Shown one piece after another: positions 18,090 to 26,959 of a stretch of 64,000 nt of DNA. The stretch is from the NCBI RefSeq assembly GCF_014257025.1, contig NZ_JACMSF010000024.1, forward strand, positions 55,199 to 119,198, in the 5' to 3' direction. The DNA comes from Streptomyces cupreus (GTDB lineage Bacteria; Actinomycetota; Actinomycetes; Streptomycetales; Streptomycetaceae). The position numbers were made by a program, and so were the translations under genes. Numbering within the stretch: position 1 is the stretch's first letter; each line of letters opens with the position of its first letter. Under the pieces are notes generated by a model. That model was not told the DNA's origin and made no database searches. It saw only the letters and a program-made list of their open reading frames with translations.

Positions 18090-19109
18090 TCAGACCAGTC
18101 CGGCTTCCTGGAGCATGGCCAGTGTCTCCTTCAGCGAGTCGAGCTCACCGAGGTTGATCCTGGGCGCCTCCAGCGAGTCGAGCGCGGGCAGGCCGTCCGC
18201 CGGTGCGACGCCCGCGGCCAGCGGGTACTCCTTGGTCTCCTCGGCGAAGTAGGTCTGCGCCTCCTCGCCGAGCAGGTAGTCGGCGGCCTGCTGGGCGTAG
18301 TCGGCCTGCTTGGTGTCGGCGCCCTTGAGGAGGCCCACGCCCGCGACGTTGACGAGACCGCCCGGGTCGCCGCCGGGCAGGAAGTGGAGCTTGGCGGTGA
18401 GCTTGTCCTCGCCCTCCTCGGCGGCCTTCTCGTACCAGTAGTAGTGGTTGATCAGTCCCGCGGAGACCTCCCCGGAGTCCACGGCCTCCAGGATGTCGGT
18501 GTTGCTCTCGTACGTCTTCGGGGAGTTGGCCTTGAAGCCCTTGAGCCACTCGCGGGCCGCGTCGTCGCCTTCGAGGACGCGCATGCCGGTGACGAACGCC
18601 TGGAAGGAGGCGTTGTTCGGCGCGAACCCGATCTTCCCCTTCCACTCCGGCTCGGTCAGCTGGTGCACGCTGTCCGGCGGGGTGGGGACCTTGCCGGGGT
18701 TGTACGCCAGGACGCGGACGCGACCGGAGACGCCGACCCAGTCGCCCTCGCCGCCCCGGTAGGCCTCCTCGACCTTGTCGAGCGTCGGCTGCGGGAGGGC
18801 GGTCAGGGCGCCCTCCTTCGACAGGGCGCCGAGGGCACCGGCGTCCTGCGAGAAGAACAGCCCCGCCTCGGTCTTGTCGCCCTCCTCCAGGATCTGGGCG
18901 GCGAGCTCGGCGCTGTCGCCGTAACGGACCTCGACGTTCGCGTCGAGCTCCTTCTCCAGCTTCTCCAGCAGGGGTTCGACCAGGTCCTCGTTGCGGCCGG
19001 AGTAGATGACCAGGTCGGCCGGCTCGTCGCTGCACGCCGCGAGTGCCGGGGCGAGCAGGCCGAGCGCGATGACGGGTACGGCGAGGCGTCTGACCGAGGA
19101 GCGTCGCAT
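18090..19109 (-). CDS. iron ABC transporter substrate-binding lipoprotein
   Basis: This 339-aa lipoprotein captures ferric iron (or a simple chelate) at the cell surface. The signal peptide ends in a lipobox (PALAACSDE). LVIYSGRNEDLVEPLL is the typical FbpA/FutA start, and INHYYWYEK contains the tandem Tyr residues that coordinate Fe(III) in this family. ATG 19109 follows GGAAGG. It is the first gene of the importer operon, about 120 nt downstream of an iron box. Confidence 0.93.
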   Translation of the reverse strand: MRRSSVRRLAVPVIALGLLAPALAACSDEPADLVIYSGRNEDLVEPLLEKLEKELDANVEVRYGDSAELAAQILEEGDKTEAGLFFSQDAGALGALSKEGALTALPQPTLDKVEEAYRGGEGDWVGVSGRVRVLAYNPGKVPTPPDSVHQLTEPEWKGKIGFAPNNASFQAFVTGMRVLEGDDAAREWLKGFKANSPKTYESNTDILEAVDSGEVSAGLINHYYWYEKAAEEGEDKLTAKLHFLPGGDPGGLVNVAGVGLLKGADTKQADYAQQAADYLLGEEAQTYFAEETKEYPLAAGVAPADGLPALDSLEAPRINLGELDSLKETLAMLQEAGLV

Positions 19110-19226
19110 GGTAAAGCCTTCCTGACAGTGGCTCACTTCCAGTGCCGGGCAGCACGCCGTGGGTACGGCGAAGGGGAGCGAGCGCGGTGAGCGGTGCCGC
19201 GGAGAAAGCTGCGAACGAGCCATGAA

Positions 19227-19245
19227 TAAGGTAAAGCTAACCTCA
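19227..19245. promoter_or_regulatory. iron box (DmdR/IdeR type) for the Fe ABC operon
   Basis: On the minus strand the site reads TGAGGTTAGCTTTACCTTA. It matches about 14 of 19 positions of the streptomycete DmdR consensus TTAGGTTAGGCTCACCTAA. It lies upstream of the iron importer operon, so iron-replete repression is expected. Confidence 0.75.
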
Positions 19246-19343
19246 CCGTCAAGAACGGCTTGATAACGGGCGTTGCTCGACTTGCGCCACGCGCAACTGT
19301 GCGCCCGCCATGCCTCGGCCGTGACCCTTCTGTGTCTTTCCTT

Positions 19344-19362
19344 TGAGGTTAGGCAAACCTAA
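19344..19362. promoter_or_regulatory. iron box (DmdR/IdeR type) for the adenylation-acyltransferase gene
   Basis: TGAGGTTAGGCAAACCTAA matches about 16 of 19 positions of the DmdR consensus. It ends 9 nt before the GTG start of the plus-strand gene. This spacing leaves no room for a normal leader, so the operator overlaps the promoter and the transcript may be leaderless. Confidence 0.8.
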
Positions 19363-19371
19363 TATGCGCCT

Positions 19372-21921
19372 GTGCTCACCCCTTCCGACCTGCTGTCCGG
19401 CAGACCCGGCGACACCTCGCCGCTGTTCGCCAGACACCTCGCCGCGCACGGCGACCGTCCGGCCCTGCTGACCGCGGACGGCGCACTGTCGTACCGCCGA
19501 CTGGCCGAAAAGGTCACCCGCACCGCCGCTCGGCTGGGCACCCACCGGCGCCTGGTGCTCCTGACCGGCGCCCACACGACCGACGTCCTCGTCACCTACC
19601 TCGCCGCACTCGCCGCCGGCCACCCGGTCCTGCTGGTCCCCGGCGACAACCCCGAGGCCGTACGGTCCCTGACCGCCGCCTACGACCCCGACGTCGTGGT
19701 GAGCGCCGACGGCCGACTGGACGAGCGGCGAGCGGTCTCCGCGCACGAACTCCACCCCGACCTCGCCCTGCTGCTGAGCACCTCGGGCTCCACCGGATCA
19801 CCCAAACTGGTCCGGCTGTCGTACGACAACCTCCAGGCCAACGCCGAGTCCATCGCCACCTACCTGGACATCCGCGAGGACGACCGCGCCGCCACCAGCC
19901 TCCCCATGCACTACTGCTACGGCCTGTCCGTCATCAACAGCCATCTGCTGCGCGGCGCCGGCCTCGTCCTCACCGACCTCTCCGTCGCCGACGACGCCTT
20001 CTGGGACCTCTTCCGCGCCGCCCGCGCCACGACCTTCGCCGCCGTCCCCTACACCTTCGACCTGCTCGACCGCATCGGCTTCGCCGACCTGTCCCTCCCC
20101 CACCTGCGCTACATCACCCAGGCGGGCGGGCGCCTCGCCCCCGACCGGGTCCGCCACTACGCCGAACTGGGCCGACGCGAGGGCTGGGACCTGTATGTGA
20201 TGTACGGCCAGACCGAGGCCACGGCCCGCTTGGCCTACCTGCCCCCGCACCTCGCCACGACCCACCCGTCGGCGATCGGCATCCCGATACCGGGCGGCTC
20301 TTTCCATCTGGAGCCCCACCCTGACTGGCCGACCGAGGCAACCGGCGAGCTGGTGTACTCAGGCCCCAACGTCATGCTGGGCTACGCCGAGCACCCGAGG
20401 GACCTGGCGCTCGGCCGCACCACCCATGACCTCCACACCGGCGACATCGCCCGGCGCACACCGGACGGACTGTACGAAATCGTCGGCCGCAACAACCGTT
20501 TCGCGAAGATCCTCGGCCTGCGGATCGACCCGGAGCGGGTGGAGGCGCTGCTGGCCCGGCACGGTTTTCGTGCGTTGTGCGCGGGGCGCGACGACGAACT
20601 CGTCGTGGCCGTATCGGACGTCGGGGGCCCGGCCCCCGAGACGGTACGACGCATCGTGACCGGTGAATGCGGGCTCCCGGCACGGGCGGTCGCCGTACAT
20701 GTCCTGCCCGAACTGCCCCGGCTGGCCACGGGCAAGCCGGACTACGAGGCGGTGCGGAAACTGGCCGCCGCGGCACCCGCGCCGGAACCGCCGTCGGACC
20801 TGTGCCGGCTGTACGCCCGGATACTCGACCGCCCCGACGTCACCGAGGACAGCAGCTTTGTATCCCTGGGCGGCGATTCACTCTCGTACGTCGAGATGTC
20901 GCTGAACCTGGAGCAGGCTCTCGGCCATCTGCCGCCGGACTGGCACACGAAACCCATCCGCGACCTGCGCCGACCCGCGCCCCCCTCCAAGGGCTCCCGC
21001 AGACGCACGCTGGAGACGGGCATCGCGCTGCGCGCCGCGGCCATCGTGCTGATCGTCGGCTCGCACATCCATGTCTTCTACGTCAAGGGCGGCGCCCATC
21101 TCCTGCTGGCGGTCGCGGGGTACAACCTCGCGCGCTTCCACCTCACCCCGTCCGCCGAGCGCCGCGAACGCGTCCGGCACGGGCTCCGCAGCATCGCGCG
21201 GATCGTGCTGCCCAGCCTGGCCTGGATCGCCGTGGTCGTTCCGCTCACCGACGACTACGGATGGACGAACCTCTTCCTGCTGCACAGCGTCCTCGGGCCG
21301 CACGCAAGCGAGACGGCGATGCACTTCTGGTTCATCGAGGCGCTGACCTACATCCTGGTGGCGGCGGTGGCCCTGCTGAGTCTGCGGGTCGTGGACCGCA
21401 CCGAGCGGCGTTTCCCGTTCGCGCTTCCCATGTCGATCGCGGCGCTCGGGCTCATGACGCGTTACGACCTTCTCGGTCTGGGCGATCGCGTGCACATCCC
21501 GTCGGCAGTCGTGACCTTCTGGCTGTTCGCGCTGGGGTGGGCGGCGGCGAAGGCGGAGAGCACACGTCAGCGGGTGCTGGTGACCGTGGTCGCCGTGGCG
21601 ACGATTCCGGGGTTCTTTCCCGGGGAGCCGTTCCGGGACGCGGTGATCGCGGCCGGGTTCGTCCTGCTGGTGTGGGTGCGCAGTGTGCCGAGCTCGGGGG
21701 TCGTCAACAGCGTGGCGGGTGTGCTGGCCAGCGGCTCGCTGTACATCTATCTGACTCACTGGCAGATCTATCCGCTGATCGACGACGTCTCGGGCTGGTT
21801 GGCCCTGGTTGCCGCGCTTCTGTTCGGGATCGGGTATGCGGCGGTGGCGAATCGGGGGATGCGGTGGCTGGCGGGGGTGTGGGCGCAGCGACGACGGGGG
21901 GCTGCGGAACTCCCGCTCTAG
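19372..21921 (+). CDS. iron-regulated adenylation-carrier-acyltransferase fusion protein
   Basis: This 849-aa protein joins three modules. Residues 1-460 are an AMP-forming adenylation domain (LLLSTSGSTGSPKLVRLSYDN as A3, YVMYGQTEA as A5, HTGDIARR as A7, ATGKPDY with the A10 Lys). Residues 470-545 are a peptidyl or acyl carrier domain with the phosphopantetheine Ser in LGGDSLS. Residues 550-840 form an acyltransferase_3-like domain with about ten transmembrane helices. It probably activates an acid, loads it on the carrier and transfers it to an acceptor at the membrane. The GTG start has no ribosome site. The iron box implies a role in iron acquisition, such as siderophore or envelope modification. 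Confidence 0.82.
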   Translation: MLTPSDLLSGRPGDTSPLFARHLAAHGDRPALLTADGALSYRRLAEKVTRTAARLGTHRRLVLLTGAHTTDVLVTYLAALAAGHPVLLVPGDNPEAVRSLTAAYDPDVVVSADGRLDERRAVSAHELHPDLALLLSTSGSTGSPKLVRLSYDNLQANAESIATYLDIREDDRAATSLPMHYCYGLSVINSHLLRGAGLVLTDLSVADDAFWDLFRAARATTFAAVPYTFDLLDRIGFADLSLPHLRYITQAGGRLAPDRVRHYAELGRREGWDLYVMYGQTEATARLAYLPPHLATTHPSAIGIPIPGGSFHLEPHPDWPTEATGELVYSGPNVMLGYAEHPRDLALGRTTHDLHTGDIARRTPDGLYEIVGRNNRFAKILGLRIDPERVEALLARHGFRALCAGRDDELVVAVSDVGGPAPETVRRIVTGECGLPARAVAVHVLPELPRLATGKPDYEAVRKLAAAAPAPEPPSDLCRLYARILDRPDVTEDSSFVSLGGDSLSYVEMSLNLEQALGHLPPDWHTKPIRDLRRPAPPSKGSRRRTLETGIALRAAAIVLIVGSHIHVFYVKGGAHLLLAVAGYNLARFHLTPSAERRERVRHGLRSIARIVLPSLAWIAVVVPLTDDYGWTNLFLLHSVLGPHASETAMHFWFIEALTYILVAAVALLSLRVVDRTERRFPFALPMSIAALGLMTRYDLLGLGDRVHIPSAVVTFWLFALGWAAAKAESTRQRVLVTVVAVATIPGFFPGEPFRDAVIAAGFVLLVWVRSVPSSGVVNSVAGVLASGSLYIYLTHWQIYPLIDDVSGWLALVAALLFGIGYAAVANRGMRWLAGVWAQRRRGAAELPL

Positions 21922-21987
21922 GCCGTTCGACTCAAGGCCGGTCACCGTTGGGGGCCGCGGCGCGGGGCTCGGTGCTTCACTGGCGGC

Positions 21988-22659
21988 ATGCCTTTTGCAC
22001 GCTACGGCGTCCTCTCGGGAACTCTGTACCGCCACTACCGCGACCAGCCGGACAGCCAAGGCCGTTGGTTCCATGTGAACCTGGAAGTGGATGCCCCGCA
22101 GGGGCGCTACCACTGTGCCATCGACGTCGACAGCCACAAGTCCAATGTGGGAGTGCAGTGGAAGGCGTTCACCTTGGACGCCGTCGACCTCGGGCCGGTC
22201 CCGGCGCTCGTCCGGGGCTACCACGACCTCGCGTCCGATCCGGACTCCGGAGCCCTGGACTATCTGCGGCATCCGGCGCTGGTGGATCGGTCGGGCGTCC
22301 TGTTCCAACGCCGCCCGCCGTCCTGGCTGGAGGACATCCTCGCACTGTTCGGCTCGCGGCCGTGGCATGCGGGGTCCAACGTCGACGCGGCCGCCGCACT
22401 GGAGACGATCTTGGTGGAAGGGCAGCACATTCTCGTCTTCGGGGAGCCCTTCGACGAGGATCCCGAGGGGGACCTCGGCATGCACAACATCCACCAGAAC
22501 CAGGGCGACCCGGCCGGTTCCCCATGGTGGCCGGAGAACGGAATCTGGCAGGACGGGGCAACGCTCACGCAGCGCCCTGACGGCCGGTACGACGTGTTCC
22601 TGAACAAGTTCTCCAGCCAGGCCGGGCATACGGACAGTTCGGGTCACCCGGTCGCCTGA
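21988..22659 (+). CDS. DUF2278 family protein
   Basis: This 223-aa cytosolic protein matches the DUF2278 family: GVLSGTLYRHYRDQ, HVNLEVDAPQGRYHCAIDVDS, and the conserved end GIHNIHQNQGD-like block (GMHNIHQNQGDP) followed by WQDGATL. Family members have no established activity. The His/Asn/Gln cluster in the conserved block could bind a metal or nucleotide (inference). The gene begins 66 nt after the iron-regulated gene, but nothing shows they share a transcript. Confidence 0.85.
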   Translation: MPFARYGVLSGTLYRHYRDQPDSQGRWFHVNLEVDAPQGRYHCAIDVDSHKSNVGVQWKAFTLDAVDLGPVPALVRGYHDLASDPDSGALDYLRHPALVDRSGVLFQRRPPSWLEDILALFGSRPWHAGSNVDAAAALETILVEGQHILVFGEPFDEDPEGDLGMHNIHQNQGDPAGSPWWPENGIWQDGATLTQRPDGRYDVFLNKFSSQAGHTDSSGHPVA

Positions 22660-22696
22660 ACGTGTTGCCGCCGACCGGCGTTCGCTACCGTGCCGG

Positions 22697-23082
22697 TCCA
22701 CGACCGTCCTGATCATCGGCGGCAGTGGGTTCCTGGGCACAGAGTTGGTCCGCCGAGCCACCGCGGCGGGGCATGAGACGGCGGCGACGTTCGCCTCGCG
22801 GCCCGGCATAGCGGAGAAGACCCGCGAGAAGCACGGCCGCCGCAAACGGTTCCGCCGGCTCATCTCCGGCATGCCCACCTCCAGGCTGCGGGCCCGGCTC
22901 GTGTCCATGGCGGCCGAACTCGACATCACCATCGTCGCCGTCGACCCGGCCTACACCAGCAAATGGGGCGCCCAGCACTGGCAGAAGCCCCTCACCAGCA
23001 AGACTCGCACAACCTCTCGCCACGACGCGGCCGCCGTGGCGATCGGCAGGCTCGCCCTGGGACACGGAGGAAAGTGCGGTGG
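22697..23082 (+). pseudogene. chimeric relic: NAD(P)-binding N-terminus joined to a TnpB-like transposase C-terminus
   Basis: One open frame starts with a Rossmann N-terminus (TVLIIGGSGFLGTELVRRA, GGxGFLG dinucleotide site) of an epimerase or reductase. After about 35 residues it switches to the tail of a TnpB-like transposase (REKHGRRKRFRRLISGMPTS; VAVDPAYTSKWGAQHWQKPL; SRHDAAAVAIGRLALGHG). The Rossmann part has no proper start and lacks the rest of its enzyme. The transposase part lacks its N-terminus and most catalytic motifs. An insertion followed by deletion probably fused the two. Confidence 0.7.
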
Positions 23083-23275
23083 GCATCCTGACTTGAAGTC
23101 GCAGCGTCACCATGATGTTCATGCCTCTGTCGAGCCACACCACGCGGGTACCGGACGGCGGCGGCACGCTAAAGAAGAGCCAGCCCGGGGGCGGCAAGGA
23201 ACAGGTCGAGCCCGCGCCGTCCGGCACCCTCGACGCTACGGCCGCGAACCGCGCGTCTGGGATCGATTGAACAAG
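23083..23275. other. junk-like spacer between relics
   Basis: I see no supported gene here. A minus-strand frame contains GTRVVWLDRGMNIMVTLRLQ but lacks start evidence. The region sits between a transposase relic and a deleted sigma factor. Confidence 0.3.
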
Positions 23276-23569
23276 TCAGGAACGGTTCAGCTTCTCCAGG
23301 ACCAGCAGTACCGCCAGTTCCAGCGCCTCGCCGCGCTCCGCGCCGACCTGCGGATCCACGCTGGTGTCCACCGGCTCCGGCAGCCAGGGTCCGACGTACG
23401 ACTCGCGGCGGACCCGCGCCGACTGAGCCACGTTGATGGCCAGACGTGTGGCCTCGGCGATGCTGCCCAGGATGCGATAGGCGATGCCGAACAGCCGGGG
23501 CCGCAGCCGCTCGAAAGCGTCCGCCGCTTCGCTGAGCGAGTCGTTGGTGAGCGGTTGCCGCTCGTCCAT
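23276..23569 (-). pseudogene. ECF sigma factor (SigJ/ECF41-like) with internal deletion and truncation
   Basis: The frame starts as sigma region 2 (DAFERLRPRLFGIAYRILGSIAEA). It then jumps directly to the later LAINVAQSARVRRESYVGPWLPEPVD segment typical of SigJ-like factors, omitting about 30 residues of region 2 that bind the -10 element. It also ends early (LEKLNRS), before region 4. The deletion keeps the frame, but the product cannot act as a sigma factor. The ATG at 23569 is plausible. I classify it as a remnant. Confidence 0.72.
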
Positions 23570-23749
23570 GGTGCCGATGCCTCCGCAGCTCGACCGTCGG
23601 GCGATCGTGGCCACAGTACGGTGCTCCGGCGACCGGACGCGGAACCTGCGGAACCGGTCCCCATTGCCTGGCGTCTTGCCCGGTACTCATGATCCGTTGG
23701 AGGCGGCCTGTGGAATAGATGCGGCGGAGGCGGGGACGCTGGTGCACTG

Positions 23750-24664
23750 TCACGACGGGTGGCTGAGGTCAGGCTGATGGCGCCCGGGGGCCAGACGGGC
23801 GCGTGCGGCGGCCTGGATCGGGGACGGGCCGCGGGCCCACTCCAGCCCACGGCCGACCACGGTGGCCAGCGGCCGGTCCCAGCCGGCGCGCACCAAGACG
23901 GGCCGCTGGATGCCGAGTTCGGCCCTCGCCCAGCTCGGGAGCAGTCCCAGCGAGGCGTTCATCAACAGGCCCGCGACCAGCCGTTCCCGCCGGTTGCGAC
24001 CGAAGCCGCGCAGGAACCGCATGGCCTCCAACGCGGCCGGGGTGACGTGGAGTTCGGGCCGCATACCGGCGAGATAGCGCGTGACCTCGCGTGCGGTGCG
24101 CGGTACCCGCTCCGCGCCCAGCGCCTCGGCGACAGGGGCGACCTGCGCGTAGTAGGTGTCGCATTCGGCCTGGGTGAGACGGGATCCGCGCGGCGCGTAC
24201 ACCTGATAGCCCGTCAGGAAGCTGTACACCTCGGCGGTATGAACCCACGTCAGCAGCTGCGGGTCGTCCGCGCGGTACAGCCGCCCGTCCGGTGCCGTCC
24301 CATGCACGTGGGTATGGATCCGGCGTACGACGTCGATGACCTCCCGCGCCGCCTGCTGCGAGCCGAAGGTGGTTGTGGTGATGAACCGCGCGGTGCGGGT
24401 GAGGCGGCCGACGGGGTCGGTACGGAAGTCCGAGTGCTGGTCGACACCGGCCATCGCCAGCGGATGCAGTGACTGGAGCATGAGCGCCGCGAAGCCGCCG
24501 GTGAGCATTCCGGCCGGATGGCCGTGCACCCGCCATGCCGGGCTGTCCGGGGCGATACCGAAGAGTCCGGGGTCACCAGGCGGCCCCGCATACCGCTCCA
24601 GCTTGAGGTCGCCACCGTGCACGGTCGCCTTGAGCTCGTCGGCGATCCGCTCCCGTACGCCCAT
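23750..24664 (-). CDS. oxygenase MpaB family protein (DUF2236)
   Basis: This 304-aa protein is of the MpaB/latex-clearing oxygenase-like family, in which conserved His residues coordinate heme b. It carries GMLTGGFAALMLQSLHPLAMAGV, DPVGRLTRTARFITTTTFGS and RRIHTHVHG, all conserved blocks of the fold. It is mostly helical with no signal peptide, so it is cytosolic or membrane-associated. It is 107 nt downstream of, and in the same direction as, a TetR gene. The substrate is unknown. Confidence 0.88.
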   Translation of the reverse strand: MGVRERIADELKATVHGGDLKLERYAGPPGDPGLFGIAPDSPAWRVHGHPAGMLTGGFAALMLQSLHPLAMAGVDQHSDFRTDPVGRLTRTARFITTTTFGSQQAAREVIDVVRRIHTHVHGTAPDGRLYRADDPQLLTWVHTAEVYSFLTGYQVYAPRGSRLTQAECDTYYAQVAPVAEALGAERVPRTAREVTRYLAGMRPELHVTPAALEAMRFLRGFGRNRRERLVAGLLMNASLGLLPSWARAELGIQRPVLVRAGWDRPLATVVGRGLEWARGPSPIQAAARARLAPGRHQPDLSHPS

Positions 24665-24770
24665 CAGTGCCTCCGCGCTCTACGCCGATACTTGAAACAT
24701 ACATCCGTTGGTTTTCCCGCCGCGCCGGACGCAAGGAACTGCAAGAGGGCCGGGAAAACCAGGGCTACGC

Positions 24771-25442
24771 CTACCTCGTCCGTGCCGGCTTGTTCCTTTC
24801 CAGGCCGTCCAGGATGAGGGCGAGCCCGTAGGTGAACTCGTCGGCGTAGTCGTAGCCGGGCTTCAGGACGTGCTCGGTGGCGAGTTCGGCGAGGTGGGGG
24901 TAGGCGTCGGTGGGCATGTCGCTCAGGATGGCGCCCGCCACCTCGTCCAGTTCCGCCTCACCGCTGAACGGCAGGCTCAACTCCTGGAGCACGAAGCCGT
25001 ACAGATAGCTGTCGATCAGTGAGACGGCGTGCGCCGTCATCGGGACGGAGAATCCTGCGGCGCGCAGCGCTCCGATGACGGCGTCGTGGTGGCGCAGGGT
25101 CGCGGGGCCGGGCCGGGAGCGGGAGTCCATCAGGCCGATGGCCCACGGGTGGCGCTTGAGGGCGGCGCGGGCGGAGAGCGCGCGATGGCGCATGGCGCTC
25201 TTCCAGTCCGTGTCACGCGGCGGCAGGTCGATCTCGGCGAACACCGCGTCCACCATGCCGTCGAGGATGTCCTCCCGGCCCTTCACATGGTGGTAGAGCG
25301 ACATCGCCTCGACGCCCAGGGGTTCGGCGATGGCCCGCATCGTGAGCGCGGCCGAGCCCTTCTCGTCGGCCACCGCCACGGCCGTACGAATCACTCGCTC
25401 ACGGCTGAGCGGGACGCGCCGGCCCTTGCCACCCTCGGGCAT
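24771..25442 (-). CDS. TetR family regulator (TetR_C_1 type)
   Basis: This 223-aa repressor has an N-terminal HTH (SRERVIRTAVAVADEKG; RAIAEPLGVEAMSLYHHVKG) and the all-helical TetR C-terminal ligand domain. I chose the ATG at 25442, not 25457, because the ribosome site GGAGGG lies between them. It diverges from the NAD(P)-binding gene across two identical 15-bp palindromes, which it probably binds to repress both itself and that gene. Confidence 0.9.
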   Translation of the reverse strand: MPEGGKGRRVPLSRERVIRTAVAVADEKGSAALTMRAIAEPLGVEAMSLYHHVKGREDILDGMVDAVFAEIDLPPRDTDWKSAMRHRALSARAALKRHPWAIGLMDSRSRPGPATLRHHDAVIGALRAAGFSVPMTAHAVSLIDSYLYGFVLQELSLPFSGEAELDEVAGAILSDMPTDAYPHLAELATEHVLKPGYDYADEFTYGLALILDGLERNKPARTR

Positions 25443-25463
25443 CCGGCCCTCCTTCATTGACTG

Positions 25464-25501
25464 CCTTACAGCATAAGGCTAGCGTCCCTTACAGCATAAG
25501 G
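25464..25501. promoter_or_regulatory. tandem duplicated TetR operator
   Basis: The palindrome CCTTACAGCATAAGG (5+5 arms, 5-nt centre) occurs twice, exactly, at 25464-25478 and 25487-25501. Centre-to-centre spacing is 23 bp, about two helical turns. It lies between the TetR gene and the divergent NAD(P)-binding gene, an arrangement typical of cooperative binding by two TetR dimers. Confidence 0.8.
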
Positions 25502-25528
25502 TCAGGATGTCGGCGAAGGGGCTGCACC

Positions 25529-26224
<696 letters not shown>

Positions 26225-26385
26225 AGACCGTCCCGGGGATTCCGTGCGTCGCGGGCCTCCCGGCCGGCGGCACCGTGACGGTCCCCACGACGGAACCCTC
26301 GACCTCGTCCCCCGGCCCGCCGGCGGTCTCCACGTCACGGTCCGGCTTCCCGGCACTCCGTAGGCAACCCGCGTACGACGAAATG

Positions 26386-26415
26386 GAGGGGGGACCGGTC
26401 GACCGGTGCCCCCTC
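26386..26415. terminator. strong bidirectional terminator hairpin
   Basis: A 14-bp stem with one mismatch and a 2-nt loop (arms 26386-26399 and 26402-26415, rich in G and C) sits between the convergent NAD(P)-binding and tetratricopeptide genes. No U-tract follows, as is usual in Streptomyces. Confidence 0.75.
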
Positions 26416-26426
26416 GCAGGTGCCGC

Positions 26427-26861
26427 TCAGCCCTCCCCGGGCAGTTCGCCCGAGAAGGCCGCGGCCATCCGCAGCCAGGGCGCCGACTCGTCGCGGCGGC
26501 CCTGGCGTTCCAGGGTGCGGCCCAGCATCAGGTGGGCGTAGTGCTCGACCGGGTCGCGGTCAATGATCCGGCGCAACTGCTCCTCGGCGCGGCGCAGTTG
26601 GGCGGAGTGGTAGTAGGCGCGGGCCAGCAGCAGGCGGGGGCCGGTCTGCTCCGGGACCTCCTCGACGACGTCGGCGAGGAGGCGGGCGGCGCCGATGTAG
26701 TCCTTGGCCTCGAAGAGGAGTTGGGCCCTTTCCCAGCGTTCGAGGACGGTCTCCTCGTGGGGGACGCCGACGCCGTTGTCGAACAGGTGCAGGGCGCTGG
26801 CCCAGCGGTCGGGCGCGACCCCGTCGTGCGCGGCGTAGTCGTTGAAGCTCTCGGTCGTCAT
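26427..26861 (-). CDS. tetratricopeptide repeat protein
   Basis: This is a 144-aa soluble protein with two to three TPR units (WERAQLLFEAKDYIGAARLL; PRLLLARAYYHSAQLRRAEEQL; AHLMLGRTLERQGRRDESAPW). TPRs form a helical scaffold for protein contacts. I chose the ATG at 26861, preceded by CGAGGA; the upstream extension lacks similarity. It lies just downstream of the pirin gene in the same direction, with 98 nt between, and may be co-transcribed. Confidence 0.87.
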   Translation of the reverse strand: MTTESFNDYAAHDGVAPDRWASALHLFDNGVGVPHEETVLERWERAQLLFEAKDYIGAARLLADVVEEVPEQTGPRLLLARAYYHSAQLRRAEEQLRRIIDRDPVEHYAHLMLGRTLERQGRRDESAPWLRMAAAFSGELPGEG

Positions 26862-26959
26862 TCCTCGGTCCTCGGTCGTGACAGCCCTTCCATGAGGTTG
26901 ACGCATCAACCACACGCTTGGAACGCGGACCCGTTCCCCGCTATTCCGCGCTGCTCCGG

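Noticed and set aside
20667..22580. Long overlapping open frames on both strands across the A-PCP-acyltransferase and DUF2278 genes
   Set aside because: They have no family motifs and are the high-GC shadow of two well-supported genes.
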